Below the pieces are notes generated by a model. It was given only the letters and a program-made list of their open reading frames with translations. It made no database searches and was not told the origin of the DNA. From the NCBI GenBank assembly GCA_023667695.1, contig JAMOZY010000006.1, positions 54,853 to 118,852 of the forward strand: a stretch of 64,000 nucleotides of DNA. The letters run 5' to 3'. A program made the position numbers and the translations under genes. This stretch comes from Clostridium sp. (GTDB taxonomy: Bacteria; Bacillota; Clostridia; Lachnospirales; Lachnospiraceae). Below are positions 9,593 through 16,957 of the stretch, piece after piece; positions within the stretch are counted from its first letter, which is position 1, and every line of letters begins with the position of its first letter.

Positions 9593-9677
9593 GAAAAGAG
9601 TGGAAGCCGGAATGAAATCGTTCGGTTGCAGCTCACAAGGTTACATAGGAAAATGAGAGGATGAGAGGAGAAGTAAG

Positions 9678-10277
9678 GTGGCAACGCAAGGTTCTTACAA
9701 CGGTCACGAGAGAAAAGAAACAGAAGGGAAAGGTTCCAGAGAGAGAGAGGGCTATGCTGCCCGTGAGTACCGGGGCAGAGACAGCCGGAATAACGGAGAG
9801 GAACGGAGCAGAGGCAAAGGGGAATATAAACCAAGAGAGAATCAGAACAGTGGCGAATACCGGAAACGGGAAAATCGGAGCTTTCGCAATAATGAAGAAA
9901 AAAACAGGGAAGGACAGCCTTCTACCCGGGAATATAAGTCCAGAGACGGCCGCACCGGAGGTTATAAGCCGAGAGACAGCCGGAATTCCTTTGGCGGTGG
10001 ATATAATAATTATAAGGACAAGGATGAGGAGGATGGAAAGAGAGTATTCCGTTCTGCCAAGCCAAAGCCTGGAGATAAGGGAAAGGAACCACAGCCGGAT
10101 AAGTTCGAGACCATTAAGCGCTTAGAGCGGGAGCAAAAGACGATTAAGAAAAAGGAATCCAAGCGGAATAAGACAGAAAGCAATCGTCCGCAGCAGAAGG
10201 TAAAGCGGCAGAACAACCGGAATTATATGAATGATTATGCCAATGGCATGTATGATGATTATGAAGATGATTTTTAG
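9678..10277 (+). CDS. Highly charged, probably disordered protein
   Basis: A 199-residue protein with almost no hydrophobic residues. It is dominated by Arg, Lys, Glu, Asn, Gly and Ser, with repeated elements such as EYKxRDxRxGGYKPRDSR, then a basic helix (FETIKRLEREQKTIKKKESKRNK) and an acidic tail ending DDYEDDF. Such composition is typical of intrinsically disordered RNA- or ribosome-associated proteins, but I recognise no named family. The GTG start at 9678 has GAGAGGAG 7 nt upstream. The +1-shifted open frame in the same stretch (9661-10125) is a shadow. leuS begins 70 bp downstream, which suggests a link to translation. Confidence 0.6.
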   Translation: MATQGSYNGHERKETEGKGSREREGYAAREYRGRDSRNNGEERSRGKGEYKPRENQNSGEYRKRENRSFRNNEEKNREGQPSTREYKSRDGRTGGYKPRDSRNSFGGGYNNYKDKDEEDGKRVFRSAKPKPGDKGKEPQPDKFETIKRLEREQKTIKKKESKRNKTESNRPQQKVKRQNNRNYMNDYANGMYDDYEDDF

Positions 10278-10317
10278 GAAACAGTTCTTTTTAAAAGAGC
10301 AGTTTCCGATTGGAAAC
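10277..10317 (+). promoter_or_regulatory. Competing hairpins in the leuS upstream spacer
   Basis: GGAAAC (10277-10282) can pair with GTTTCC (10302-10307), extended inward by a CTTTT/AAAAG stem. The same GTTTCC can instead pair with a second GGAAAC (10312-10317) across a 4-nt loop. The two structures exclude one another. No T-box elements are present. Confidence 0.4.
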
Positions 10318-10347
10318 GATAGGTGAAATGACCAGGAGGAAAGAAGA

Positions 10348-12774
10348 ATGGCTATTGCTTATAATCACAGAGCAATTGAAAATAAATGGAGAAAGGGCTG
10401 GGAAGAACATCCAATCAACGTAGAAGATGGAACCAGACCGAAATATTATTGTCTGGATATGTTCCCATATCCATCGGGAAATGGTCTGCATGTAGGACAC
10501 TGGAGAGGCTATGTGATCAGTGATGCATGGAGCCGCTATAAGATGATGCAGGGATATTACCTGATTCATCCGATGGGCTGGGATGCCTTTGGGCTTCCGG
10601 CGGAGAATTATGCTATTGAGCATAAGGTACATCCCAGTATCTCCACAGCAGAGAATGTAAAGAATATTAAGCGCCAGATTAATGAGATTGCGGCGATTTA
10701 CGACTGGGAGCGGGAGGTGAACACCACCGATCCGGATTATTATAAATGGACCCAGTGGATTTTTGTCCAGATGTTTAAGAATGGACTGGCTTATGAGAAG
10801 GAGATGCCGATTAACTGGTGTCCATCCTGTAAGACCGGACTGGCAAATGAAGAGGTAGTAGACGGCAAATGCGAGCGCTGTCATTCCGAGGTAACCAAAA
10901 AGAACCTTCGTCAATGGATGTTAAAGATTACGGCGTATACAGACCGTCTGTTAGAGGATTTGAATACTCTGGACTGGCCGGAAAAGGTAAAGAAGATGCA
11001 GTCAGACTGGATTGGCCGTTCCTATGGCGCGGAAGTGGATTTCCGGGTAGACGGCAGGGAGGAAGCAATCACCGTCTATACGACAAGACCGGATACCTTA
11101 TATGGCGCGACCTTTATGGTACTGGCACCAGAGCATGCCCTGGCTTCTGCTCTGGCAACGGAAGAAACCAGAGAGGCAGTAGAGAAATATATTTATGATG
11201 CATCCATGAAGTCCAATGTAGACCGGATGCAGGATAAGGAAAAAACCGGTGTATTTACCGGCAGCTATGCCATCAATCCATTAAATGGCGCAAAGGTACC
11301 AATTTGGTTATCGGATTATGTACTGGCGGACTATGGTACGGGTGCCATTATGTGCGTACCGGCTCATGATGACCGTGACTTTGCCTTTGCGAAAAAGTTT
11401 AATCTGCCGATTATTCAGGTCATTGCCAAGGATGGAAAAGAAATTGAGAATATGACGGAGGCGTATACCGATGCGTCCGGAACCGTAATTAATTCCGGTG
11501 ACTGGAACGGTATGGAATCTGCGGTGCTGAAAAAGGAAGCACCGGAAATGATAGAGAACATGGGCTTTGGAAAAAAGACCACGAATTATAAGCTTCGTGA
11601 CTGGGTATTTTCCCGTCAGCGTTACTGGGGGGAACCGATTCCAATCGTACATTGTCCGGACTGCGGCGCGGTACCGGTGCCAGAGGAGCAGCTGCCGTTA
11701 TTGCTGCCAGAGGTGGAGAGCTACCAGCCCACAGGAACCGGGGAATCACCGTTGGCAGATATTACGGAATGGGTCAATACCACATGTCCGTGCTGTGGCA
11801 AGCCGGCGAAGCGGGAAACCAATACCATGCCACAGTGGGCTGGTTCTTCCTGGTATTTTCTGCGTTATGTAGATCCAAAGAACAATCAGGAATTAGTCAA
11901 TCGGGAAAAGGCAGACCGGTATTTGCCAGTGGATATGTATATCGGTGGTGTAGAGCATGCGGTACTGCATCTGCTTTATGCAAGATTTTATACGAAGTTC
12001 CTTCATGATATCGGAGTGGTTGATTTCAATGAACCCTTCCGGAAGCTCTTTAATCAGGGTATGGTATGCGGCAGAGACCGGGAGACTGGAGCTGCTACCA
12101 AGATGAGCAAATCTCTTGGGAATATTGTATCACCGGATGATATGGTACGGGATTATGGCTGTGATTCCCTGCGGCTGTATGAGTTATTCATCGGGCCGCC
12201 GGAGCTGGATTCCATCTGGGATGACAGTGGGATTGATGGCGTGTATCGTTTTATTAATCGATTCTATAATATGGTGATGGCCAATAAGGATAAGGATGTT
12301 CCGGAAACCAAGGAATTGATTAAGCTGCGCCACCGGATGATTAAGGATGTTACCACCCGGTTTGAACAGTTCAGCCTGAATACAGTGGTCAGCGCCTTTA
12401 TGGAATACAATAATAAGTTTGTGGAATTGACCAAAACCACAGGTGTAGATAAAGAAACCTTGAAAACTGCAGTTCTTTTGATTGCACCGTTTGCACCCCA
12501 TATTGGGGAAGAATTATGGGAAGCATTGGGAGGCGGATATTCCGTATTCCATCAGACTTGGCCGGCTTATGATGCGGATGCTATTCAGGATGATGAGCTT
12601 GAGATTCCGATTCAGATTAATGGAAAAACAAGAGCAACCATTGTAATCAGTGTAGAGGCAGAAAAGGAAGCAGTGCTGGCGAAGGCGAAAGAAGCGGTTG
12701 CGGATAAACTGACCGGAACCATTATAAAAGAAATCTATGTACCGGGTAAGATTGTGAATCTGGTACAAAAATAA
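10348..12774 (+). CDS. leuS: Leucyl-tRNA synthetase
   Basis: Class I synthetase that charges tRNA-Leu. At 808 residues it is the usual bacterial length. The HIGH motif is HVGH at 48-51 within YPSGNGLHVGHWRG, and the KMSKS loop is KMSKS at 585-589. Between them lie a zinc-type knuckle (CPSCKTG ... CERC), the CP1 editing domain (TTRPDTLYGATFMV and GTGAIMCVPAHDDRD motifs) and a second cysteine-rich insert (CPDCG ... CPCCGK). The C-terminal anticodon-binding and tail domains are intact. GGAGGA precedes the ATG by 8 nt. Confidence 0.97.
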   Translation: MAIAYNHRAIENKWRKGWEEHPINVEDGTRPKYYCLDMFPYPSGNGLHVGHWRGYVISDAWSRYKMMQGYYLIHPMGWDAFGLPAENYAIEHKVHPSISTAENVKNIKRQINEIAAIYDWEREVNTTDPDYYKWTQWIFVQMFKNGLAYEKEMPINWCPSCKTGLANEEVVDGKCERCHSEVTKKNLRQWMLKITAYTDRLLEDLNTLDWPEKVKKMQSDWIGRSYGAEVDFRVDGREEAITVYTTRPDTLYGATFMVLAPEHALASALATEETREAVEKYIYDASMKSNVDRMQDKEKTGVFTGSYAINPLNGAKVPIWLSDYVLADYGTGAIMCVPAHDDRDFAFAKKFNLPIIQVIAKDGKEIENMTEAYTDASGTVINSGDWNGMESAVLKKEAPEMIENMGFGKKTTNYKLRDWVFSRQRYWGEPIPIVHCPDCGAVPVPEEQLPLLLPEVESYQPTGTGESPLADITEWVNTTCPCCGKPAKRETNTMPQWAGSSWYFLRYVDPKNNQELVNREKADRYLPVDMYIGGVEHAVLHLLYARFYTKFLHDIGVVDFNEPFRKLFNQGMVCGRDRETGAATKMSKSLGNIVSPDDMVRDYGCDSLRLYELFIGPPELDSIWDDSGIDGVYRFINRFYNMVMANKDKDVPETKELIKLRHRMIKDVTTRFEQFSLNTVVSAFMEYNNKFVELTKTTGVDKETLKTAVLLIAPFAPHIGEELWEALGGGYSVFHQTWPAYDADAIQDDELEIPIQINGKTRATIVISVEAEKEAVLAKAKEAVADKLTGTIIKEIYVPGKIVNLVQK

Positions 12775-12780
12775 TGAGAG

Positions 12781-12815
12781 AGCCATGGATGCCTTTTCGA
12801 AAGGTGTTCATGGCT
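12781..12815 (+). terminator. Hairpin after leuS
   Basis: AGCCATG (12781-12787) pairs with CATGGCT (12809-12815), and CCTTT (12792-12796) with AAAGG (12800-12804) inside it, right after the leuS stop. No T-tract follows, so intrinsic termination is uncertain. Confidence 0.45.
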
Positions 12816-12884
12816 CATTCATAAGATAATGATAAACAAAAAGAATTCGTTATAATATAAGTGATTCGACAATGTTTTTAATGT

Positions 12885-12913
12885 TTGAAAGAGAAACAAA
12901 AATCTGCTATAAT
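12885..12913 (+). promoter_or_regulatory. Promoter for the RpnA-like gene
   Basis: TTGAAA (12885-12890), a 17-bp spacer, TATAAT (12908-12913) with TG at 12905-12906 (extended -10). The AT-rich leader of about 140 nt contains a CCGGAT/ATCCGG hairpin (12932-12937 with 12948-12953). Confidence 0.65.
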
Positions 12914-13058
12914 TCCATTCATAAGTGAAATCCGGATTCTTCTATATATCCGGGTCATTCTGTGATTCTGATTCAGAAATCAAAATTCATTTAAAATCAA
13001 ATCAAGAAAATCCATTGAGAGAACAAAAAAGATATGCTAAAGTAAAAGGAGAAAGTAC

Positions 13059-13913
13059 ATGCAGAACGAACAAATGAATAGAGCCTTTGAGGAGCTGACA
13101 TTAAAAGATGATTTTATGTTTGGTGTAATCATGCGGCAGCCGGAGTATTGCAAGCCCTGCCTGGAACGGATACTGGGGATAAAAATCCGCCATATTAAAG
13201 TACCGGAAAGCCAGAAGGTATTGGATGTGTCCGCAGATGCCAAGAGCGTCCGCCTGGATATTTATGTGGAGGATGACCGGGATACGGTTTACAACATAGA
13301 AATGCAGACCGTGAAGCGGAAGTTTCTTCCCAAACGGAGCCGGTATTATCAGGATTTGATGGACATAAACCAACTGGAGAAAGGCTCGCATTACAGTCAA
13401 TTAAAAAAGAGCTATATCATCTTCATCTGTACCTTTGACTACTATGGGGAGGGAAGGTATTTCTATACCTTTGAAAACAGATGCAGGGAAAATCCCAGAC
13501 TTGCCTTTGGGGATGAAACCGTCAAGCTTGTCCTGAACACAAAGGGAACAGAGGGAGAAGTTTCACAGGAATTGCTTGATTTTCTACGTTATATCGAGAC
13601 TGGGATTCCAACGGATGATTATACACAGGAGCTGGAGAATGCAGTCAACCGTGTGAGACGAAATGAGAAATGGAGGTTGGACTATATGACATTATATCTG
13701 AAGCAGCAGGAAAGCTATATGGATGGAAAAGAGGAAGGGATAGCGGAGGGAATTTCGGAAGGAATTACAAGAGGAATGGAACAGAAGAGTTTGGAAATAG
13801 CGAAGGCTTTGTTGGATGTACTGGATATGCCGACGGTGGCGGTAAAGACCGGGCTTCCGGTGGAGGTAGTACAGGAGCTGAAGGCGGATTCCCCGGATGA
13901 AGGGAAGCGGTAA
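13059..13913 (+). CDS. Rpn family recombination-promoting nuclease / PD-(D/E)XK putative transposase
   Basis: An intact 284-residue member of the Rpn (RpnA/YhgA-like, TIGR01784-type) family. The family's nuclease core is seen as RLDIYVED with Asp67, followed by NIEMQ with Glu81 and Gln83, the D...ExQ variant of the PD-(D/E)XK site. Family members promote RecA-independent recombination in E. coli and have been linked to phage defence; the role here is not shown. The C-terminal tail has the repeated EGI/EGIS pattern typical of the family (KEEGIAEGISEGITRGME). AAAAGGAG lies about 10 nt before the ATG. It is a single-gene unit with its own promoter and contrasts with the broken relative at 37757-42189. 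Confidence 0.85.
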   Translation: MQNEQMNRAFEELTLKDDFMFGVIMRQPEYCKPCLERILGIKIRHIKVPESQKVLDVSADAKSVRLDIYVEDDRDTVYNIEMQTVKRKFLPKRSRYYQDLMDINQLEKGSHYSQLKKSYIIFICTFDYYGEGRYFYTFENRCRENPRLAFGDETVKLVLNTKGTEGEVSQELLDFLRYIETGIPTDDYTQELENAVNRVRRNEKWRLDYMTLYLKQQESYMDGKEEGIAEGISEGITRGMEQKSLEIAKALLDVLDMPTVAVKTGLPVEVVQELKADSPDEGKR

Positions 13914-13975
13914 GTGAATGGAATCCGCGGCTTTTGGCGGAAACGATGGTTGACAATCGGAATTACAATTATTGG

Positions 13976-14004
13976 TTTACATTTCTACCGGTTTATGCTA
14001 TCAT
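13976..14004 (+). promoter_or_regulatory. rpsO promoter
   Basis: TTTACA (13976-13981), a 17-bp spacer, TATCAT (13999-14004) with TG at 13996-13997. A second -35-like TTGACA sits at 13950-13955. Confidence 0.6.
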
Positions 14005-14036
14005 AACAGCGTTGTGATTTAGCCCACACTCAGATA

Positions 14037-14067
14037 CCGGACACTCCAACCCTTATCTTAGTGCCGG
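14037..14067 (+). promoter_or_regulatory. rpsO: Structured rpsO leader
   Basis: CCGG (14037-14040) pairs with CCGG (14064-14067) and CACT (14042-14045) with AGTG (14060-14063), with one bulged A and a 14-nt loop. It lies between the promoter and the ribosome binding site. S15 commonly represses its own mRNA by binding a leader structure, so this is a candidate autoregulatory element; it does not match a specific S15 leader class that I can name. Confidence 0.4.
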
Positions 14068-14095
14068 CTGTATAGAAAAAAAGGAGGATGTAATC

Positions 14096-14362
14096 ATGAT
14101 TACAACAGAGAAGAAAGCAGAGATTATCAAGGAATATGGCCGTTCTGAAGGCGATACTGGTTCACCGGAGGTTCAGGTTGCGTTATTGACCGCAAGAATC
14201 AACGATTTGCAGGAGCATTTCAAGGCAAATCCACATGACCATCATTCCAGAAGAGGTCTTTTGAAGATGGTAGGCCAGAGAAGAAATATGCTGGCTTACT
14301 TAAAGAAGAAGGATATTAACCGTTACAGAACATTAATTGAGCGGTTAGGCTTAAGAAAGTAA
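14096..14362 (+). CDS. rpsO: Ribosomal protein S15
   Basis: The 88-residue 30S subunit protein that binds the central domain of 16S rRNA early in assembly. The sequence is the canonical family sequence, including [17 protein letters not shown] and [15 protein letters not shown], ending RLGLRK. AAGGAGG precedes the ATG by 8 nt. The rpsO-pnp order is conserved in many bacteria; here the two are separated by a terminator, a repeat and a pnp promoter, so their expression is at least partly independent. Confidence 0.97.
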   Translation: MITTEKKAEIIKEYGRSEGDTGSPEVQVALLTARINDLQEHFKANPHDHHSRRGLLKMVGQRRNMLAYLKKKDINRYRTLIERLGLRK

Positions 14363-14374
14363 TCACACAGAACG

Positions 14375-14421
14375 CAGACCATCCATTTGTAGCTGTATAC
14401 ATCTGGATGGTCTGTTTTATT
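14375..14421 (+). terminator. rpsO intrinsic terminator
   Basis: CAGACCATCCA (14375-14385) pairs perfectly with TGGATGGTCTG (14404-14414), followed by TTTTATT. The interspersed repeat starts within this T-tract. Confidence 0.85.
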
Positions 14422-14468
14422 CCCGCGAGCAATGAGGAAAATAGCTATGCTTGCATGGATATTTGACT
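14418..14468 (+). repeat. Interspersed repeat, copy A
   Basis: A 51-nt segment that matches 36635-36685 at 46 of 51 positions. Its first part (ATTCCCGCGAGCAATGAG) also matches the complement of 59750-59767 with one difference. It is in the 311-bp rpsO-pnp gap, abutting the rpsO terminator. Confidence 0.75.
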
Positions 14469-14534
14469 TATGATATTTTAGGGGTGTCAAAGCACGTTAG
14501 AATAAAGGAATGCCATGAAAACATCCAGAAATGG

Positions 14535-14563
14535 TTGTATTTTTTTTGTCTATATGTTAAAAT
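14535..14563 (+). promoter_or_regulatory. pnp promoter
   Basis: TTGTAT (14535-14540), a 17-bp spacer, TAAAAT (14558-14563) with TG at 14555-14556 (extended -10). Transcription would start near 14570, giving a leader of about 100 nt. Confidence 0.6.
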
Positions 14564-14585
14564 ATTACAGATTGTGTAAGGCGCG

Positions 14586-14640
14586 CACCGAGACTGCTAA
14601 AAAGGTCACTGACTCAGTGATTTTTTTAGTTGTTTCGGTG
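14586..14640 (+). promoter_or_regulatory. pnp: Long hairpin in the pnp leader
   Basis: An almost continuous stem: CACCGAGAC (14586-14594) with GTTTCGGTG (14632-14640), CTAAAAA (14597-14603) with TTTTTAG (14623-14629), and TCACTG (14606-14611) with CAGTGA (14615-14620) around a 3-nt loop. The inner stem plus seven T residues also looks like an intrinsic terminator. It sits between the pnp promoter and ribosome binding site, so it is either an attenuator or a double-stranded leader like the one through which E. coli pnp is autoregulated (RNase III, then PNPase). Confidence 0.65.
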
Positions 14641-14673
14641 TCTTATGCAAAATTAAAAAAAGGAGAATGAATT

Positions 14674-16755
14674 ATGTATAAGCAATTTACAATGGAGCTT
14701 GCCGGCAGAACCCTGCGGGTGGATATCGGCAGAGTTGGCGCACAGGCAAATGGATGTGCATTTATGCATTACGGTGATACAGTTGTATTATGTACAGCAA
14801 CTGCATCGGAAAAACCAAGAGAGGGGATTGACTTTTTCCCATTAAGCGTTGAGTTTGAAGAAAAAATGTATGCAGTAGGCAAGATACCGGGTGGATTTAA
14901 CAAGCGGGAAGGAAAGGCTTCAGAAAATGCAGTGCTGACCTCCCGTGTCATTGACCGTCCGATGCGTCCGCTGTTCCCGAAGGATTACCGGAATGATGTT
15001 ACCCTGAATAATATGGTTATGTCTGTCGATCCGGAGTGCCGTCCGGAATTAGTGGCTATGCTGGGTTCTGCCATTGCTACCAGTATTTCAGATATTCCTT
15101 TTGACGGACCATGTGCAACCACACAGGTAGGTCTGGTAGATGGTGAATTTATTATCAATCCGTCCCAGAAGCAGTGGAAGGAAGGGGACCTTCAGTTAAC
15201 GGTTGCTTCCACCAGTGAGAAGGTGATTATGATTGAGGCGGGTGCCAATGAGGTTCCGGAAGCGCGGATGATTGATGCAATTTATAAGGCACATGAGATT
15301 AACCAGACCATTATTGCATTTATCAATCAGATTGTAGCTGAGGTTGGAAAGCCGAAGCATACGTATATCAGTTGTGCCGTACCGGCAGAGTTATTCGATG
15401 CCATGAAGGCCATCGTAACACCAGAGGAGATGGAAGAGGCTGTATTTACAGACGAGAAGCAGGTACGGGAGGAGAATATCCGCCAGATTACTGCAAGATT
15501 AGAAGAGGCATTTGCTGATAACGAGGAATGGCTGGCCGTGTTAGGCGAAGCGATTTATCAGTACCAGAAGAAGACGGTTCGTAAGATGATTTTGAAGGAC
15601 CATAAGCGGCCGGATGGACGTGCCATCAACCAGATTCGTCCGCTGGCAGCAGAGGTAGATATTATTCCGAGAGTGCATGGCTCCGGTATGTTTACCAGAG
15701 GGCAGACCCAGATTTGTAATGTCTGTACCCTGGCTCCATTGTCTGAGATTCAGAAGATTGATGGATTGGACCCGAATGAGACAAGCAAGCGTTACATGCA
15801 TCATTATAATTTCCCATCCTATTCTGTGGGCGAGACAAAACCATCCAGAGGTCCGGGACGTCGGGAAATCGGTCATGGTGCGTTAGCAGAGAAGGCTTTG
15901 ATTCCGGTGCTTCCAAGTGAAGAGGAGTTCCCATATGCCATCCGTACCGTATCCGAGACCTTTGAGTCCAACGGCTCTACCTCCCAGGCTTCTGTCTGTG
16001 CATCTACCCTGTCCCTGATGGCAGCGGGTGTACCGATTAAGAAACAGGTGGCAGGTATTTCCTGTGGTCTGGTAACCGGAGATACGGATGATGATTATAT
16101 TGTATTGACGGATATTCAGGGCTTAGAGGACTTCTTTGGGGATATGGACTTTAAGGTGGCAGGTACCCATGATGGAATCACGGCAATCCAGATGGATATT
16201 AAGATTCATGGTCTGACACGTCCAATCGTAGAGGAAGCGATTGCAAGAACCAGGGAAGCAAGGGAATACATCATTAATAATGTATTGACTCCGGCAATTG
16301 CAGCACCACGCCCGACCGTTGGTGAATATGCACCAAAGATTGAACAGATGAAGGTGGATCCGGATAAAATCGGTGAGATTATCGGACAGAAGGGTAAGAC
16401 AATTAATGCCATTATTGATGAAACCGGCGTAAAGATTGACATAGATGATGACGGAACGGTATACATCTGTGGTATTGAACGGGAAGGCATCGATCGGGCA
16501 ATCCAGATTATTCATTCCATTGTGGACCCGATTGAGGTAGGTAAGACCTATGAGGGGACGGTAGTCCGGATTATGCCGTATGGCGCTTTTGTGGAATTAT
16601 CGCCGAACAAGGATGGTATGATTCATATTTCCAAGCTGGCGAAAGAGCGGGTAGCCAAGGTAGAGGATGTGGTAAATATCGGCGACCCGGTGCGGGTAAA
16701 GTGTATCGGCGTAGAGATGGGCAAAATCAGTCTGAGCCTGAAGGATGCAGAGTAA
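14674..16755 (+). CDS. pnp: Polyribonucleotide nucleotidyltransferase (PNPase)
   Basis: Phosphorolytic 3'-to-5' exoribonuclease of the RNA decay machinery, 693 residues, a normal length. The two RNase PH-like domains span about residues 1-220 and 310-545, with an all-helical linker between. The KH domain (IIGQKGKTINAI, from residue 570) and the S1 domain (GKTYEGTVVRIMPYGAFVEL start) follow at the C-terminus. The strong AAAAAAAGGAG site lies about 8 nt before the ATG. The gene has its own promoter and a structured leader, and it ends at a strong terminator. Confidence 0.97.
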   Translation: MYKQFTMELAGRTLRVDIGRVGAQANGCAFMHYGDTVVLCTATASEKPREGIDFFPLSVEFEEKMYAVGKIPGGFNKREGKASENAVLTSRVIDRPMRPLFPKDYRNDVTLNNMVMSVDPECRPELVAMLGSAIATSISDIPFDGPCATTQVGLVDGEFIINPSQKQWKEGDLQLTVASTSEKVIMIEAGANEVPEARMIDAIYKAHEINQTIIAFINQIVAEVGKPKHTYISCAVPAELFDAMKAIVTPEEMEEAVFTDEKQVREENIRQITARLEEAFADNEEWLAVLGEAIYQYQKKTVRKMILKDHKRPDGRAINQIRPLAAEVDIIPRVHGSGMFTRGQTQICNVCTLAPLSEIQKIDGLDPNETSKRYMHHYNFPSYSVGETKPSRGPGRREIGHGALAEKALIPVLPSEEEFPYAIRTVSETFESNGSTSQASVCASTLSLMAAGVPIKKQVAGISCGLVTGDTDDDYIVLTDIQGLEDFFGDMDFKVAGTHDGITAIQMDIKIHGLTRPIVEEAIARTREAREYIINNVLTPAIAAPRPTVGEYAPKIEQMKVDPDKIGEIIGQKGKTINAIIDETGVKIDIDDDGTVYICGIEREGIDRAIQIIHSIVDPIEVGKTYEGTVVRIMPYGAFVELSPNKDGMIHISKLAKERVAKVEDVVNIGDPVRVKCIGVEMGKISLSLKDAE

Positions 16756-16794
16756 AAGGTAAGGAAAACAGGAAAACCAAAGAATGTTATTACA

Positions 16795-16823
16795 GGCAGG
16801 TGTGGAAATCACACCTGCCTTTT
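16795..16823 (+). terminator. pnp intrinsic terminator
   Basis: GGCAGGTGTG (16795-16804) pairs perfectly with CACACCTGCC (16810-16819), 5-nt loop, followed by TTTT. Confidence 0.9.
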
Positions 16824-16860
16824 GCCTGTTTCGTGTGTGTAGTTTCTAAACTTTAACTTG

Positions 16861-16927
16861 TTGCAACTGAAATTTGCGTAATTGCAACTGAAACTTTGTG
16901 GGAAAAGAGAAAAGAATTTGCTAGTAT
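16861..16927 (+). promoter_or_regulatory. Direct-repeat regulatory region and promoter of the LRR gene
   Basis: TTGCAACTGAAA occurs twice, at 16861-16872 and 16882-16893, exactly 21 bp apart (two helical turns). On the complement each gives TTTCAGTTGCAA. The spacing resembles LytTR-type paired sites (9-bp elements separated by 12 bp), although the match to that consensus is partial. Downstream is an extended -10 (TG at 16919-16920, TAGTAT at 16922-16927) with no good -35, which suits an activator-dependent promoter. Confidence 0.45.
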
Positions 16928-16957
16928 CGTATCAACAAGAAAAGGAGGAACTGCATA

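Noticed and set aside
9444..9656. 70-codon + strand frame upstream of the disordered-protein gene
   Set aside because: No ribosome binding site, no recognisable similarity, and two divergent promoter candidates lie inside it.
9661..10125. Alternative frame in the disordered-protein gene
   Set aside because: The frame at 9678 has the better start and site, runs to the natural end before leuS and has a typical acidic tail. This one is its shifted shadow.
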